A stretch of 25,110 bases of DNA from a virus. Positions 8,437 to 17,804 of this stretch are shown here, in pieces (within the stretch, counting starts at the first letter, position 1; each line of letters opens with the position of its first letter). The stretch covers positions 1-25,110 of the IMG/VR virus record IMGVR_UViG_3300026518_000056, one strand, 5' to 3'. The position numbers were made by a program, and so were the translations under genes. The notes below the pieces were generated by a model, which saw only the letters and a list, made by a program, of their open reading frames with translations, was not told the origin of the DNA and made no database searches.

Positions 8437-8453
8437 GGGGGTTTTATGCCCCC
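8437..8453 (+). terminator. Terminator-like hairpin after the major tail gene
   Basis: GGGGG at 8437-8441 pairs with CCCCC at 8449-8453 around TTTTATG, followed by TTTCACTTCCTTTTAC. The T-rich but interrupted tail suggests a moderate terminator. A CGATATA promoter candidate restarts transcription 24 bases further on. Confidence 0.65.
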
Positions 8454-8476
8454 TTTCACTTCCTTTTACACTTTCA

Positions 8477-8485
8477 CGATATATC
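8477..8485 (+). promoter_or_regulatory. Candidate late promoter, CGATATATC, before the tail chaperone gene
   Basis: This copy of CGATATA is 34 bases before the ATG at 8511, preceded by TTTCA. A second AT-rich box (CTATAAAAT, 8488-8496) follows. The leader ends in AGGAG at 8500-8504. It lies just after the tail-protein hairpin, so the tape measure operon would have its own promoter. Confidence 0.65.
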
Positions 8486-8510
8486 TTCTATAAAATATTA
8501 GGAGATTACT

Positions 8511-8933
8511 ATGGCATTAAAACGCAAACTAGATATACCACTTACCTTTGAATATATTCCAAACTCTCAAAAAGGAGAGAAAGACCCGTTTACGGTTTCT
8601 TTAAAAAGACTATCACCAAAAGAGTATGCTCTTATTGAAGATAAATTAATACAATACCATCAAGATGAGGTTATGACCTTTTCAACTTCTATAACTAATT
8701 TTACAGCTGTGCAAAATAGCCTTATAAACTGGAAAAATATGCTTGGAGAAGATAATAAACCAATCTCTCCAAAATTTAATAATGGGCTTTTGGATGAAAA
8801 ATCTTTAGAGCTAATACCAATGCCTATGATAACAGAAATAGCAAATGTAGTTGTGGGCATTTCAAAAGACCCAGAAAATGCTGACCAGTATCTTGGGAAT
8901 ATAAAAGACCCAGCTCTTGCTACAAGTATGTAA
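8511..8933 (+). CDS. Tail assembly chaperone, first frame (gpG-like)
   Basis: This 140-residue protein sits between the tail tube and tape measure genes, where siphophages encode the chaperone that coats the tape measure protein. It begins with a short basic/beta segment (LKRKLDIPLTFEYIPNS) and has the pattern NWKNMLGEDNKPI (about residues 74-86) followed by a helix ending in ITEIANVVVGIS. I recall this as typical of this phage protein group. The start is well supported by AGGAG. The end overlaps the next frame: this frame stops at 8931-8933 while the next is open from 8905, an arrangement that recalls G/GT pairs, although here the second frame is +1 (or -2) relative to the first rather than -1. 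Confidence 0.7.
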   Translation: MALKRKLDIPLTFEYIPNSQKGEKDPFTVSLKRLSPKEYALIEDKLIQYHQDEVMTFSTSITNFTAVQNSLINWKNMLGEDNKPISPKFNNGLLDEKSLELIPMPMITEIANVVVGISKDPENADQYLGNIKDPALATSM

Positions 8934-9576
8934 AAACCATTTATATTTAAATATACATTCTGCTAAAAGTGGTCTGCCATATACTATTATATGCAGACCA
9001 CTTTCTTATAAAGAATTACAAACTTTAATAACTTTAACAGATACTAAAAACATAGAGCATGAAACAGTGTTGAGGGTTTGTCAGATGGCTATTATAAAAA
9101 TAGAATCTCCTTTTGGAGATACTTTACATTTGCATGAGTTGCCTTATAAAGACTTACCTATAATATCAAAATTTATCTTAAACAATTCTGCTGTAACCCC
9201 AAAAGACTCTGAAATTTTATACAATAGTGTTACAACTTATTTTTCTTATGAACTAAAATCTAAAACTTGGGATTGTGAGTTGTGCAAAAGCAAGAAATTA
9301 GATAGGCAGAGAAATTGTGGTTTTAGAAATGAGCAGCATAAAAGAGATGATTTTGCAATACAAATTGGGGAACATTTATATACCTCTTGTCCGATATACT
9401 ATGTAGATAAAAAAATTTTAAGCAAAGCTATAGAGTGCTTTAATGTATATGAATCTGGGTTCTTGCCTGATGCTGGTGGATTTTTTGACCAGACATCTTT
9501 TTTTGTGCAAGCCTCTCAATTAGTACAACGAGCAATTAGGGCTAAAGAAAAGAAAGAAATGGAGAACATTTCTTAA
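8917..9576 (+). CDS. Second tail-chaperone-region protein with four-cysteine motif
   Basis: This 219-residue product overlaps the previous gene and precedes the tape measure. The only plausible start is TTG at 8917; the frame is open back to 8905, after a TAA. There is only a weak AAAAGA upstream, so expression may depend on coupling to the upstream gene or on a +1/-2 frameshift. Cys120, Cys123, Cys134 and Cys158 (CELC, RNC, SCP) look like a zinc-binding knuckle. The C-terminus FLPDAGGFFDQTSFFVQASQ is a pattern I recall in proteins encoded just before phage tape measures. The N-terminal half (RPLSYKELQTLITLTDTK) is alpha/beta. Role inferred: tape measure chaperone partner. Confidence 0.65.
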   Translation: MLQVCKNHLYLNIHSAKSGLPYTIICRPLSYKELQTLITLTDTKNIEHETVLRVCQMAIIKIESPFGDTLHLHELPYKDLPIISKFILNNSAVTPKDSEILYNSVTTYFSYELKSKTWDCELCKSKKLDRQRNCGFRNEQHKRDDFAIQIGEHLYTSCPIYYVDKKILSKAIECFNVYESGFLPDAGGFFDQTSFFVQASQLVQRAIRAKEKKEMENIS

Positions 9577-9585
9577 AGGGGATTT

Positions 9586-12500
9586 ATGTCACAGCTATCC
9601 GATAAAACATACAAAGTTAATATAAATTTTAGACAAATAGGTTTAAATAAGTTAGATGGAGAGTTGGCAAAAATACAGACAGAACTCCCACATATTCAAA
9701 ATGCTTTAAAAAGTATAGGGGCAGATAATAGCTTAACTAGAACTTTTGAAAACTCTTTTGCACAATTAGAAGAGAATATTGCAGCTGTTGAAAGACTTAA
9801 AAAAGTTATTAATGCTTTAAGTTCTGATAATCCTAAAGCACAAGCTGGAGCTGCTTCTCAGTTCGGTATTACAGACCCTAACAACTCTGAAGCCATTTAT
9901 TTAGCATTAGCAGAAAAAATGGATGTAATAGCCAAAAAAGTATTACAAACTAAATCTAACTTTAAAGCTTTAGAGCAAGCTAGTTTAAACTATTTTAGTG
10001 CTTTAAAAACAAGTACAAAAGAGTATATATCAACTTTAAAAAAGCTTGGACTAGAGGAAAAAACAATTTCTAAGTTATCTTTAAAGCAAAAACAGCTCTT
10101 TGAAAGTGCTAAAAAGCTAGGTGATACTAAGTCTTTAAAAGCATACAACACTTCTTTAAAAACAAGAGTGTTGCTGTTAGGTAAATTACAACAAAAACAA
10201 CACTATTTAGGTAGCACCTCTTTGCCAAAAAGTATTTCTGGCACTATGACTAAACAAATAGAACAGCTTAAAAACAGCTTAAACAATTTATCCATACCTC
10301 TTGAAACAATACAAACTAAATTTGCAGGATTAATACCAGACTCTTATATTAAGAAAGCAGAAAAAACTAGAACTATAAATGCTGCTTTTATAAAGACTTT
10401 TAGAAAGCTAGGTATTGCTTCTACCGTTTTAGTAAAAATGCGTACAAATATGGATGCACTACTAAAAACATATATAAAAACAGGGAATGCTACACAGCTT
10501 GATGGATACATAAGTTCTTTAAAAATTAGAGAATCTATTTTAAGAGAAACAAAAGTTTTACAAGATAAAGTAAATGCCTCATTAGCCACAGAGCTGGAAA
10601 AAGAGCAAGCTTTAAAGAATATTAGGTCTGCCACAAGTGCTGCACAAAATGTAGGGGCTTCTAAACAAGATTTAGCAGACAAATATAATGCTGCTAAAGA
10701 TGCTGTCAATAACTTAGACCAGGCTTTAAGGCAGCAAGCCAAATTAGAGAAAGAATCTTTACAAACATTACAAAGATATGAGCAAGAGTTAGCAAGTTTA
10801 GAGAGACTTAAGCAAATTAAGTCTCTTTGGGCAACCCCAAGAAGTAAAAAAGAGGCTGCAGAAGCTATAAAAGATATAAAGATTATGATAGCAAAAGTAC
10901 AAGAGTATCGTAAAACTCTGAACTCTGCTTCTGGGCAAGCTTCTGTAGCAACCCCAAAAGGATTTAAAGAGTCTGAGGCTTCGTTATCTAAACTTAAAGG
11001 CTCTTTAACAGGAATTGTGGAAAAAGCTAGAGAAGCAAAAGCCTCTTTATCTAATATGGGCTTAGTACAAGTTGCTAAAAGAACTGCCGCTTATGCTAGT
11101 GCTTATGCAGGATTTTACCAAGTTATACAAGCTTTTAGAAATGGTATAGGGTTTGTAGTAGAGTTTGATAAAAATGTACATGTAATGGCTGCTGTTTTTG
11201 ATGTTGCTATCACAAAAGCAAGGCAGCTACAAAAAGGTTTAGTAGATTTAGGTAGAACTTATGGTGGAGATATAAAAAATATTAATGAGGCTGCTTTAGC
11301 ACTAGGTAGAGCCGGTCTGGCTGCAAGTGATGTAGTTAAGGCTACAGAAATAGTTATTAAGATGGCAAAACTCACTGGGGATACTATTGGAGTTTCTTCA
11401 AATGCTTTAATCACTTATAAACAAGATTTTGAAGATGCTGCTCATCCTATAAGTGTTTTAGGAGACCAATTAGCATATGTTGCAAACCAATCTAGGTTAA
11501 GCACACAAGATATAGGAACTTTTTCAAACTATGCCCTTGCTAGTGCAAAAGCTGCAGGACTATCTGTAGAAGCTATAAATGCTATGGCAATCTCATTATC
11601 TAACGCTGGTGTTAATGCCTCAACTATTGGTACAGAAATTAGAAGGTTTAGCTTCTTACTTAGAGATAGTTCAAGCTCTGTTCAAAAGTTTTTTACCTCT
11701 TTAGGTACATCACAACAAACACTAGCTGCTAGAATTAGATATAGTACAGATAGTGCTAATAAAGCTCTTTTAGAATTAATTACAAAAAGTGCTGCTATGA
11801 GTGATGCAGCTTTTGCTAAATCTCTACAAGGTATGGATATTAGAGCAGCAGAAATTTTAACACTACTTAGAAACAATAGTGAGTCTTTTAAAGCACATTT
11901 CAAAGATTTGTTAGATGGGGTTAATGGAGAGTTAGATAAATCAAACTATATTGCAGACTCTTATGCCTCTACTTGGGAAAGGGTTAAAAACTCTTTAGGC
12001 TCTGTTTTTGAGGCTTTGTCTAGGTCTGGTTTTCAGACAGTAAATGGGCAATTACAAACTTTTAATGATATGCTTATAAAAATTAGCAACAATTCTGATA
12101 AATTTATGCAAAACATATTACACTATTTTAAAATGATTGGGTATGCCTTGTCTGGTCTTTTTGCTTTTAAAGGCATAGTCTCTTTGTGGGAAGCTGCAGC
12201 AGTGCCTCTAAAAAATATAAAAACCTCTTTAATAATTGTAGAGGGTGCTATGGCAAGAAGTAAAACTATAATGTCAGGTCTTTTTTCAATAATTAAAAAG
12301 ATAGCTATAGTTGTGGCATCATTTTTTATAGACAATCCTATAGTCCTAGCAATAGCAGCTATAGGAGCGGCAACATATTTTGCTTACACCAGTTTGAATA
12401 AAACAGATAAAGTTATGGCTCATCTCACACAGACACAAAAAACTTTGAATACACAAATTAGATTAGGTAGTGATTTACACAAAGAAAAACTATATAAAGC

Positions 12501-14916
12501 ACAACAAGAGTTATCTCTGTCTAAAGCTATAAAAAATGGCAATCAAGCTGAAATAAATAACATAATAGAAGCTATAGCTTTAACAGATGTTAGGATAACT
12601 AAGTTATTAACACAAAAAAATATAGTTGATAAAACTGTGACAGCTATTGAAAGACAAAATACTTTATTAGCACTACAATCTAAAATAAAAATATTAGGAA
12701 AAGAGAAATCTATTCTGTTAGATATTAATACTACAGAAGCTAAAAATAGAATTAAACAAATAAATACAGAGTTGTCTAAAATACATAAAACTGTAGTAAT
12801 AAAGGTAGCAATAGCAAACAAAATAAATGCAAAAACTACTTTAGCAAATGTTATAACTGAAATAAACAACATAAAAAATAATTTAAACTTGCCTACTAAA
12901 GTTAAAAATAATATATTACGAATGATGAATTTGCAATTAGTAGCAGCAGAAAAACATTTGACAGAAGTTAATAAAAAAATTAGTAAAGTTAAAAAAACTG
13001 GTGGGATACAAGGCTTATTTACAATCTCTTCTAAAGATATTCAAAACTTCACACACTTGACCAGAACTATTAAAACTTTATATAAAATTGGAGAGAATGT
13101 TGATGTACTAAAAGGAACAGCAAAACAAACTTTAGAGCATTCTATAAAAGGGTATACACATACAGTTCAAAGTGTTTTAACAAAAGCTTTAGGTGATTTA
13201 AAAGTAAATACAGGAGTGTTAGATACCCTACCAAAGAATGTTAAAGACACTTTAAACACTATTGTAAAAGAGAGTAAACACTTAGATACAACAAAAGGAG
13301 TTGCTAATTTTAATGCCAGTTTAGAAAATATGACTATTTTGTTAAAAAATACTAAAACAAATGACCCTAAAGCTTTAAATATTTTAACTACTATTATAGA
13401 AAATGCACAAAAAGGTTCAAGTAATTTACAACAACTTTTAGTTTTGTATAAAGAGCTTTCAGTTATTGGAAAGTTAGACCAAAGTAAACTAAAATTTACT
13501 CCTTTTGACCAGACAGCAAGCTCTAAAACTGCTATGGCAAGTATTAACAAAGCTTATGCTACTTTATTACAAAAACAAAAACAATTAACAAGTTTGACTA
13601 CAGATAGAACAACACATTTAAATAAAGTTGCTTTAATAGAGAGTAAATTAGTTCAAAATGAAAAAACTCAAAATGCAAGTGTTAAAGTATACTTAAATTT
13701 GTTAAAGAAAAGAAAACAGATAGTAATAGCCTTAAAAAAATTAGATGGCACAGGCACTTTAGATGCTCAAAAAGAAAAAACAAAAGAATTAAACACAATT
13801 AATAAAGAGATTAACAACACAGAGAGACAGATTTTTAATACTGAGAAAGATAGGCTTAACCTTGCTGGAAGTCTTGTTAGTGCTAAGATAAAAGAAGCTG
13901 AAGTTATTAAAAAAGTAAATGCAGAAACACAATCTATTAGAGATAAAACATCTTCTACAGTAGCTAATCCTTTTGTTACACATTCTTTACAAGTAAAGAA
14001 AGAGCTTAATTATGACCCATCTAATAGCTTGCCTCAAGACAAAGAAAAAGCAGATGCCTATTTTTCAAATATGGGTGCTTACTTAGATAAAAAGAAACAA
14101 GACTTATACAATAAAAAATATTCAACAGAGGGGGCTGTAGCTCCTGGGCAAAGTATGGCAGCATACAGCCAAATAGGTACTGATGCTGCTCAAAATGCTA
14201 ATGCACAACAAACAGACAAACTAACCTATTTAAAAGACCAACAACAAGTTTTACAGGAGCAACAACAAGCTGGGTATATTACTATGAGTGAGATGCACTC
14301 TGCTTATAATGCTTTAGAACTAGAGAAAACAAAAGCTCATGCAGATGCTACAAACCAGATATATAAAACTAGGTTTAATGCTACTATTGGTTTATATGGG
14401 GGGGCTGCTGCTACCTTGGCAGGAACTTTAGATAATTTACAAAAATCTGGTTTAATTAAATCAAAAAGTGCTTTTAGGGCTATGCAAGCACTACAAATTG
14501 TTTCTGCAATATCTAGTACCTATTTGGCAGTTACACAAGCTTTAGCAAATCCTCCTGGACCTCCATGGTCATATGTTATGGCAGCAGGGGCTTTAGCAAC
14601 TGGAATGGCAAATGTTGCACAGATAAAAGCACAAAAATTTCATACTGGGGGCTATGTAAGTGGGCAACAAAGTGGTTCTATGGGTGGCTTAAGAGATGAT
14701 GAAATTCCAGCCATTCTTAAAAAAAATGAGTATGTACTAACTCAAAATGATATAAAAGGCATTAAAAGTGGTAATAACACTTCTGCACAAGTACCTCAAC
14801 AAGCACCTATTAAGAATGAGACAGTGATTATAAATAGTATTGACCCATCTGTAATAGATGAGTGGGCTACTTCAAGGGCTGGTAGAGAAGTAATAAGGAA
14901 TGTTGTAAATGCTTAG
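9586..14916 (+). CDS. Tail tape measure protein
   Basis: This protein sets tail length and is later ejected into the host. It has 1776 residues, with a strong AAAGGGG site before the ATG. Residues 1-500 are largely helical and coiled-coil. About 525-720 match the TP901-type tape measure core (EFDKNVHVMAAVFDVA; INEAALALGRAGLAASDVVK; SNALITYKQDFEDAA). Hydrophobic segments lie near 845-865 and 905-935 (IAIVVASFFIDNPIVLAIAA) and near 1600-1680. A second long charged helical region fills about 940-1530. The C-terminus has GGYVSGQQSGSMGGLRDDEI followed by LKKNEYVLT, a common tape-measure ending. At about 0.15 nm per residue the tail would be near 265 nm. I see no lysozyme or peptidase domain within it. 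Confidence 0.95.
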   Translation: MSQLSDKTYKVNINFRQIGLNKLDGELAKIQTELPHIQNALKSIGADNSLTRTFENSFAQLEENIAAVERLKKVINALSSDNPKAQAGAASQFGITDPNNSEAIYLALAEKMDVIAKKVLQTKSNFKALEQASLNYFSALKTSTKEYISTLKKLGLEEKTISKLSLKQKQLFESAKKLGDTKSLKAYNTSLKTRVLLLGKLQQKQHYLGSTSLPKSISGTMTKQIEQLKNSLNNLSIPLETIQTKFAGLIPDSYIKKAEKTRTINAAFIKTFRKLGIASTVLVKMRTNMDALLKTYIKTGNATQLDGYISSLKIRESILRETKVLQDKVNASLATELEKEQALKNIRSATSAAQNVGASKQDLADKYNAAKDAVNNLDQALRQQAKLEKESLQTLQRYEQELASLERLKQIKSLWATPRSKKEAAEAIKDIKIMIAKVQEYRKTLNSASGQASVATPKGFKESEASLSKLKGSLTGIVEKAREAKASLSNMGLVQVAKRTAAYASAYAGFYQVIQAFRNGIGFVVEFDKNVHVMAAVFDVAITKARQLQKGLVDLGRTYGGDIKNINEAALALGRAGLAASDVVKATEIVIKMAKLTGDTIGVSSNALITYKQDFEDAAHPISVLGDQLAYVANQSRLSTQDIGTFSNYALASAKAAGLSVEAINAMAISLSNAGVNASTIGTEIRRFSFLLRDSSSSVQKFFTSLGTSQQTLAARIRYSTDSANKALLELITKSAAMSDAAFAKSLQGMDIRAAEILTLLRNNSESFKAHFKDLLDGVNGELDKSNYIADSYASTWERVKNSLGSVFEALSRSGFQTVNGQLQTFNDMLIKISNNSDKFMQNILHYFKMIGYALSGLFAFKGIVSLWEAAAVPLKNIKTSLIIVEGAMARSKTIMSGLFSIIKKIAIVVASFFIDNPIVLAIAAIGAATYFAYTSLNKTDKVMAHLTQTQKTLNTQIRLGSDLHKEKLYKAQQELSLSKAIKNGNQAEINNIIEAIALTDVRITKLLTQKNIVDKTVTAIERQNTLLALQSKIKILGKEKSILLDINTTEAKNRIKQINTELSKIHKTVVIKVAIANKINAKTTLANVITEINNIKNNLNLPTKVKNNILRMMNLQLVAAEKHLTEVNKKISKVKKTGGIQGLFTISSKDIQNFTHLTRTIKTLYKIGENVDVLKGTAKQTLEHSIKGYTHTVQSVLTKALGDLKVNTGVLDTLPKNVKDTLNTIVKESKHLDTTKGVANFNASLENMTILLKNTKTNDPKALNILTTIIENAQKGSSNLQQLLVLYKELSVIGKLDQSKLKFTPFDQTASSKTAMASINKAYATLLQKQKQLTSLTTDRTTHLNKVALIESKLVQNEKTQNASVKVYLNLLKKRKQIVIALKKLDGTGTLDAQKEKTKELNTINKEINNTERQIFNTEKDRLNLAGSLVSAKIKEAEVIKKVNAETQSIRDKTSSTVANPFVTHSLQVKKELNYDPSNSLPQDKEKADAYFSNMGAYLDKKKQDLYNKKYSTEGAVAPGQSMAAYSQIGTDAAQNANAQQTDKLTYLKDQQQVLQEQQQAGYITMSEMHSAYNALELEKTKAHADATNQIYKTRFNATIGLYGGAAATLAGTLDNLQKSGLIKSKSAFRAMQALQIVSAISSTYLAVTQALANPPGPPWSYVMAAGALATGMANVAQIKAQKFHTGGYVSGQQSGSMGGLRDDEIPAILKKNEYVLTQNDIKGIKSGNNTSAQVPQQAPIKNETVIINSIDPSVIDEWATSRAGREVIRNVVNA

Positions 14917-14924
14917 TATTTTTA

Positions 14925-14933
14925 CGATATACT
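14925..14933 (+). promoter_or_regulatory. Candidate late promoter, CGATATACT, after the tape measure gene
   Basis: TATACT at 14928-14933 is a good -10 box preceded by a T run and CGA; it is 33 bases before the ATG at 14958. AAAAAGG (14945-14951) is the ribosome binding site. This would drive the whole tail-tip operon. Confidence 0.68.
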
Positions 14934-14957
14934 TAGTAACAATGAAAAAGGCTTTAT

Positions 14958-16883
14958 ATGGCATATAGAATAGAAAGTAATAAAACCCCAAAAGAGATGA
15001 TGGAGAACCTGTATGATTTTTTAACAACTACTATTTCAATAGATGACCCTGATTATAGTTCTGCTGCTGGAAATGGTTCTTTCACTAATTTACACTTTGA
15101 TAGAACAACAGCAAAAAGCGAGACTTGGACTTTACAATGTACTGATGAAAGTGCTGGTACATTCTCTGTGCAAGGCTCTATAAGTGGTGTAAAAGCAGAT
15201 GTAACTGTTGGAACTGCTTATGATAATGGCATAATGTCTTTTACTTTAACAGCTGGCACACAAGCTTTCCTATTAAATGATATTATTAATATTACTATGT
15301 ACACTAATTTAACAACCCCTTTCAAACCTTTAGAATACTTTAAAGGTAGTGAATATAATTATTATAAATATGGTACAGATATTAGCATTTCTGGTACAAA
15401 TGGTAGAAGAATGTTGCCAGCTCCTGATGGAACAAATTCAGCAATTTCAGAAGCTGGACAATGTGTACAAGCAAACTTCATCACAGCTGACTATAATGTC
15501 GGAGACTCTTATACATACCTTACTAACATAGGCTCTCAAAATATTTTAACAACCACTGATTTTACTGTCAATTTTTGGGTCAAGAACTTAACAAGTGGTG
15601 TTTGTTTTACACAACCTAATGGGTATAATGATGGTAATGCAACAGGGCAGTATAATAAAATTGGGTTTTCTATCACAGCGGATGATATTAGGCTGACAAG
15701 AGGCACAAATAATAATGTGTATGACTATACCACCTTTTTAACAAGTCTTAGAGGTAGGTTACTAATTGAGGGCATTAATGTTGCAGATTGGATGTCTTTT
15801 ACTTTTGTAGTAAATAGAACAACCTCTACATGTAAAGTGTTTGTAAATGATGTTTTATTAGAAACAATAGTGAATGATTACTTTGCCATTAACCATGATT
15901 TCTTTATGACAGTATTGATAAGTAGAAATAGGGCTAATGATGGAGACCAGTACTGGGGTGGGACAGTTTGGAAGAGACAGCTGTCAGATATAGAAGCGAA
16001 ACAAATATATACTGACAAAGGTGTTGAACAACTTAATGATTATAGCCAAACAATGATGTTTCAAGGTATGAAAACACCCCCAACATTTCTTTTAAAGTAT
16101 AAAAGTGGTTATTTAAAGATGGCTATACAACAAAACAAATGCTTATATGGGCAATACTTACAAAACCTAACTTTAAATTATGCCCCAAGTATTTTAGGTT
16201 TAGATGAAGTAGCACTATCACACGGTACACAATCGGCAAATTACTACCACAATAGTCCTACAAATTTTTATGGGCTTATGCCAGATTTTGAAGCAAATAT
16301 TGAAAAATATTGGTTTATTACTGATGGAGAGACTATTATAATTAGTTGGAAAATATTTGACCCATCTACTTCACAACCTAACCCAGTGTATCAAACATAT
16401 TATGTAGGAATTACAGAGGGGATTGATTATCAAAAAATAGCTCCTGATTTTTATGGAACAAGAGATGGTGTAGATGTCTGGACAACAACCTCAACCTCTT
16501 TCAGATTTGGGGCATTGTTTACACAAAACTATGTAAGATGGAATAATGCTATATCTTCTTGGGTTAGAAGTAGAACAAACACAGGAAGTACAACTTACCC
16601 AACAAACTTTGATAAAATAAATTTAAGTGAAAATTCAATACCTTTATCAAGGCTTTGTGCAAGAGGGGAATATTATGCTGGTCAATATTATGCAAATGGC
16701 ACATCTTATAGTACTTATGGCACACAACCTTATGAAACAGTGCTAAAACATATCTATCAAGCTCCTAAGGCATCTTTTGTTCCAGAAGATTATCTTTTAA
16801 TAGATGGTATTAAGTATGTAATATTACAAGATTGTAACAGAGCTGACTCAACATCTATGTTTGCTTTAAAATTATTTAATTAG
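14958..16883 (+). CDS. LamG-domain virion/tail-tip protein
   Basis: This 641-residue protein appears to have three parts. Residues 1-30 (MAYRIESNKTPKEMMENLYD) begin with a short helical lead. About 56-112 form a beta domain (TWTLQCTDESAGTFSVQGS; SFTLTAGTQAFLLNDIINI) of a kind I recall in phage tail proteins. About 192-352 look like a concanavalin/LamG sandwich: FTVNFWVKN, WMSFTFVVNRTTSTCKVFVN, then WGGTVWKRQLSDIEAKQIY, the usual closing pattern. The C-terminal half (WFITDGETIIISWKI; PEDYLLIDGIKYVIL; SMFALKLF) resembles another virion-protein domain seen in tail-tip operons. A role in surface or sugar contact is inferred from the LamG fold. It is the first gene after the tape measure and has its own candidate promoter. 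Confidence 0.75.
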   Translation: MAYRIESNKTPKEMMENLYDFLTTTISIDDPDYSSAAGNGSFTNLHFDRTTAKSETWTLQCTDESAGTFSVQGSISGVKADVTVGTAYDNGIMSFTLTAGTQAFLLNDIINITMYTNLTTPFKPLEYFKGSEYNYYKYGTDISISGTNGRRMLPAPDGTNSAISEAGQCVQANFITADYNVGDSYTYLTNIGSQNILTTTDFTVNFWVKNLTSGVCFTQPNGYNDGNATGQYNKIGFSITADDIRLTRGTNNNVYDYTTFLTSLRGRLLIEGINVADWMSFTFVVNRTTSTCKVFVNDVLLETIVNDYFAINHDFFMTVLISRNRANDGDQYWGGTVWKRQLSDIEAKQIYTDKGVEQLNDYSQTMMFQGMKTPPTFLLKYKSGYLKMAIQQNKCLYGQYLQNLTLNYAPSILGLDEVALSHGTQSANYYHNSPTNFYGLMPDFEANIEKYWFITDGETIIISWKIFDPSTSQPNPVYQTYYVGITEGIDYQKIAPDFYGTRDGVDVWTTTSTSFRFGALFTQNYVRWNNAISSWVRSRTNTGSTTYPTNFDKINLSENSIPLSRLCARGEYYAGQYYANGTSYSTYGTQPYETVLKHIYQAPKASFVPEDYLLIDGIKYVILQDCNRADSTSMFALKLFN

Positions 16884-16892
16884 GAGTGTAAA

Positions 16893-17804
16893 ATGAACCA
16901 AATATTTTATGAAAAATACACAGCAGTACAAGCTAGTCCTCTAAATTTACTCTCTTTGGTGTGTGACCAGCACCCTGTCTGGCAAGTAGACAAGACAGTT
17001 TGTAATAATGAAGGCAATGTGGTAGAGTTGTATTTACACTTGGCACACCCTGTAACAGGGAGATTATCTTATTTTTCTTTTGAATGGATAAATAAAGCAA
17101 CCTTAAATTGGTATATGAACACAGGTTTTGATAGTAATTTGACAGCCTCTACACAGCCTGGAACTCTTCCTTATAATGGAAGTAGTACGGCTGCTATAAA
17201 TATAGGCTTTACAAATACATCATTACAACTAAGAGAAATTTATATAACAATAACAGACACTATGATATGGTTTACTATAAAAAGATATGATAATGTTGAT
17301 GATGTTGCTTTATATTTTGGAGCATATCATAACACAACCTCAATAGGCACTAACGACTCCTTTATGTGTTCTAATAAAAATAACTGGTTTCAGTTTAATT
17401 ATAATGGTACAATATATGTAGACAGCACACAACATAATGATACCTCTTTTTTACAAGGCACTTTCAATTTAGATAGAAATTCACAATTCTTTTATTTGCC
17501 AGCTTTAGTTGATGGTTCTAAACAAGTAACTACAAACACTTTGTGGGTAAACAATGATAATAGTGTAGACAATGTATCTTTCAACTATGTTGGATATTTT
17601 GATGACCAAGTTGCTTATGTTGATAGCACCTTAATAACACAAACTAAAACAGGGAATACAGAGTTTTTAGTCATACCTTTAAACCAAACTATATTTCCAA
17701 AAACAGGTATTTATATTGATTTAGCAACTTTAGACCAGCCTACTTATATATTTTCAAATTTTGTGCACAACCCTAATGTAATATCCAACACAGATTGGAT
17801 ATAA
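16893..17804 (+). CDS. Virion protein, possible partner of the upstream LamG protein
   Basis: This 303-residue product is not assigned to a named family. It starts nine bases after the preceding stop with AGGAG upstream. The sequence is beta-rich, with many Asn, Thr and aromatic residues and no signal peptide or membrane segment, as expected for a virion surface protein. The stretch REIYITITDTMIWFTIKRYD followed by ALYFGAYHN (about residues 112-146) resembles in layout EKYWFITDGETIIISWKIF followed by YYVGI in the preceding protein, so the two may share a domain. The next ATG follows its stop directly (TAAATG at 17802-17807), so it is coupled to the repeat protein downstream. Confidence 0.6.
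   Translation: MNQIFYEKYTAVQASPLNLLSLVCDQHPVWQVDKTVCNNEGNVVELYLHLAHPVTGRLSYFSFEWINKATLNWYMNTGFDSNLTASTQPGTLPYNGSSTAAINIGFTNTSLQLREIYITITDTMIWFTIKRYDNVDDVALYFGAYHNTTSIGTNDSFMCSNKNNWFQFNYNGTIYVDSTQHNDTSFLQGTFNLDRNSQFFYLPALVDGSKQVTTNTLWVNNDNSVDNVSFNYVGYFDDQVAYVDSTLITQTKTGNTEFLVIPLNQTIFPKTGIYIDLATLDQPTYIFSNFVHNPNVISNTDWI

Noticed and set aside
8895-8935. A classical -1 slippery site joining the chaperone frames
   Set aside because: The downstream frame is +1/-2 relative to the first, so a -1 shift would not enter it, and no X-XXY-YYZ heptamer in the right phase was found in the overlap.
9392-9400. CGATATACT as a promoter for the tape measure gene
   Set aside because: It is 194 bases from the next start and inside the cysteine-motif gene; spacing does not support it, though a long leader cannot be excluded.
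15349-15531. 60-codon + strand frame inside the LamG protein gene
   Set aside because: It is out of frame with a well-supported gene, rich in Ile/Gln low-complexity sequence and has no ribosome binding site.
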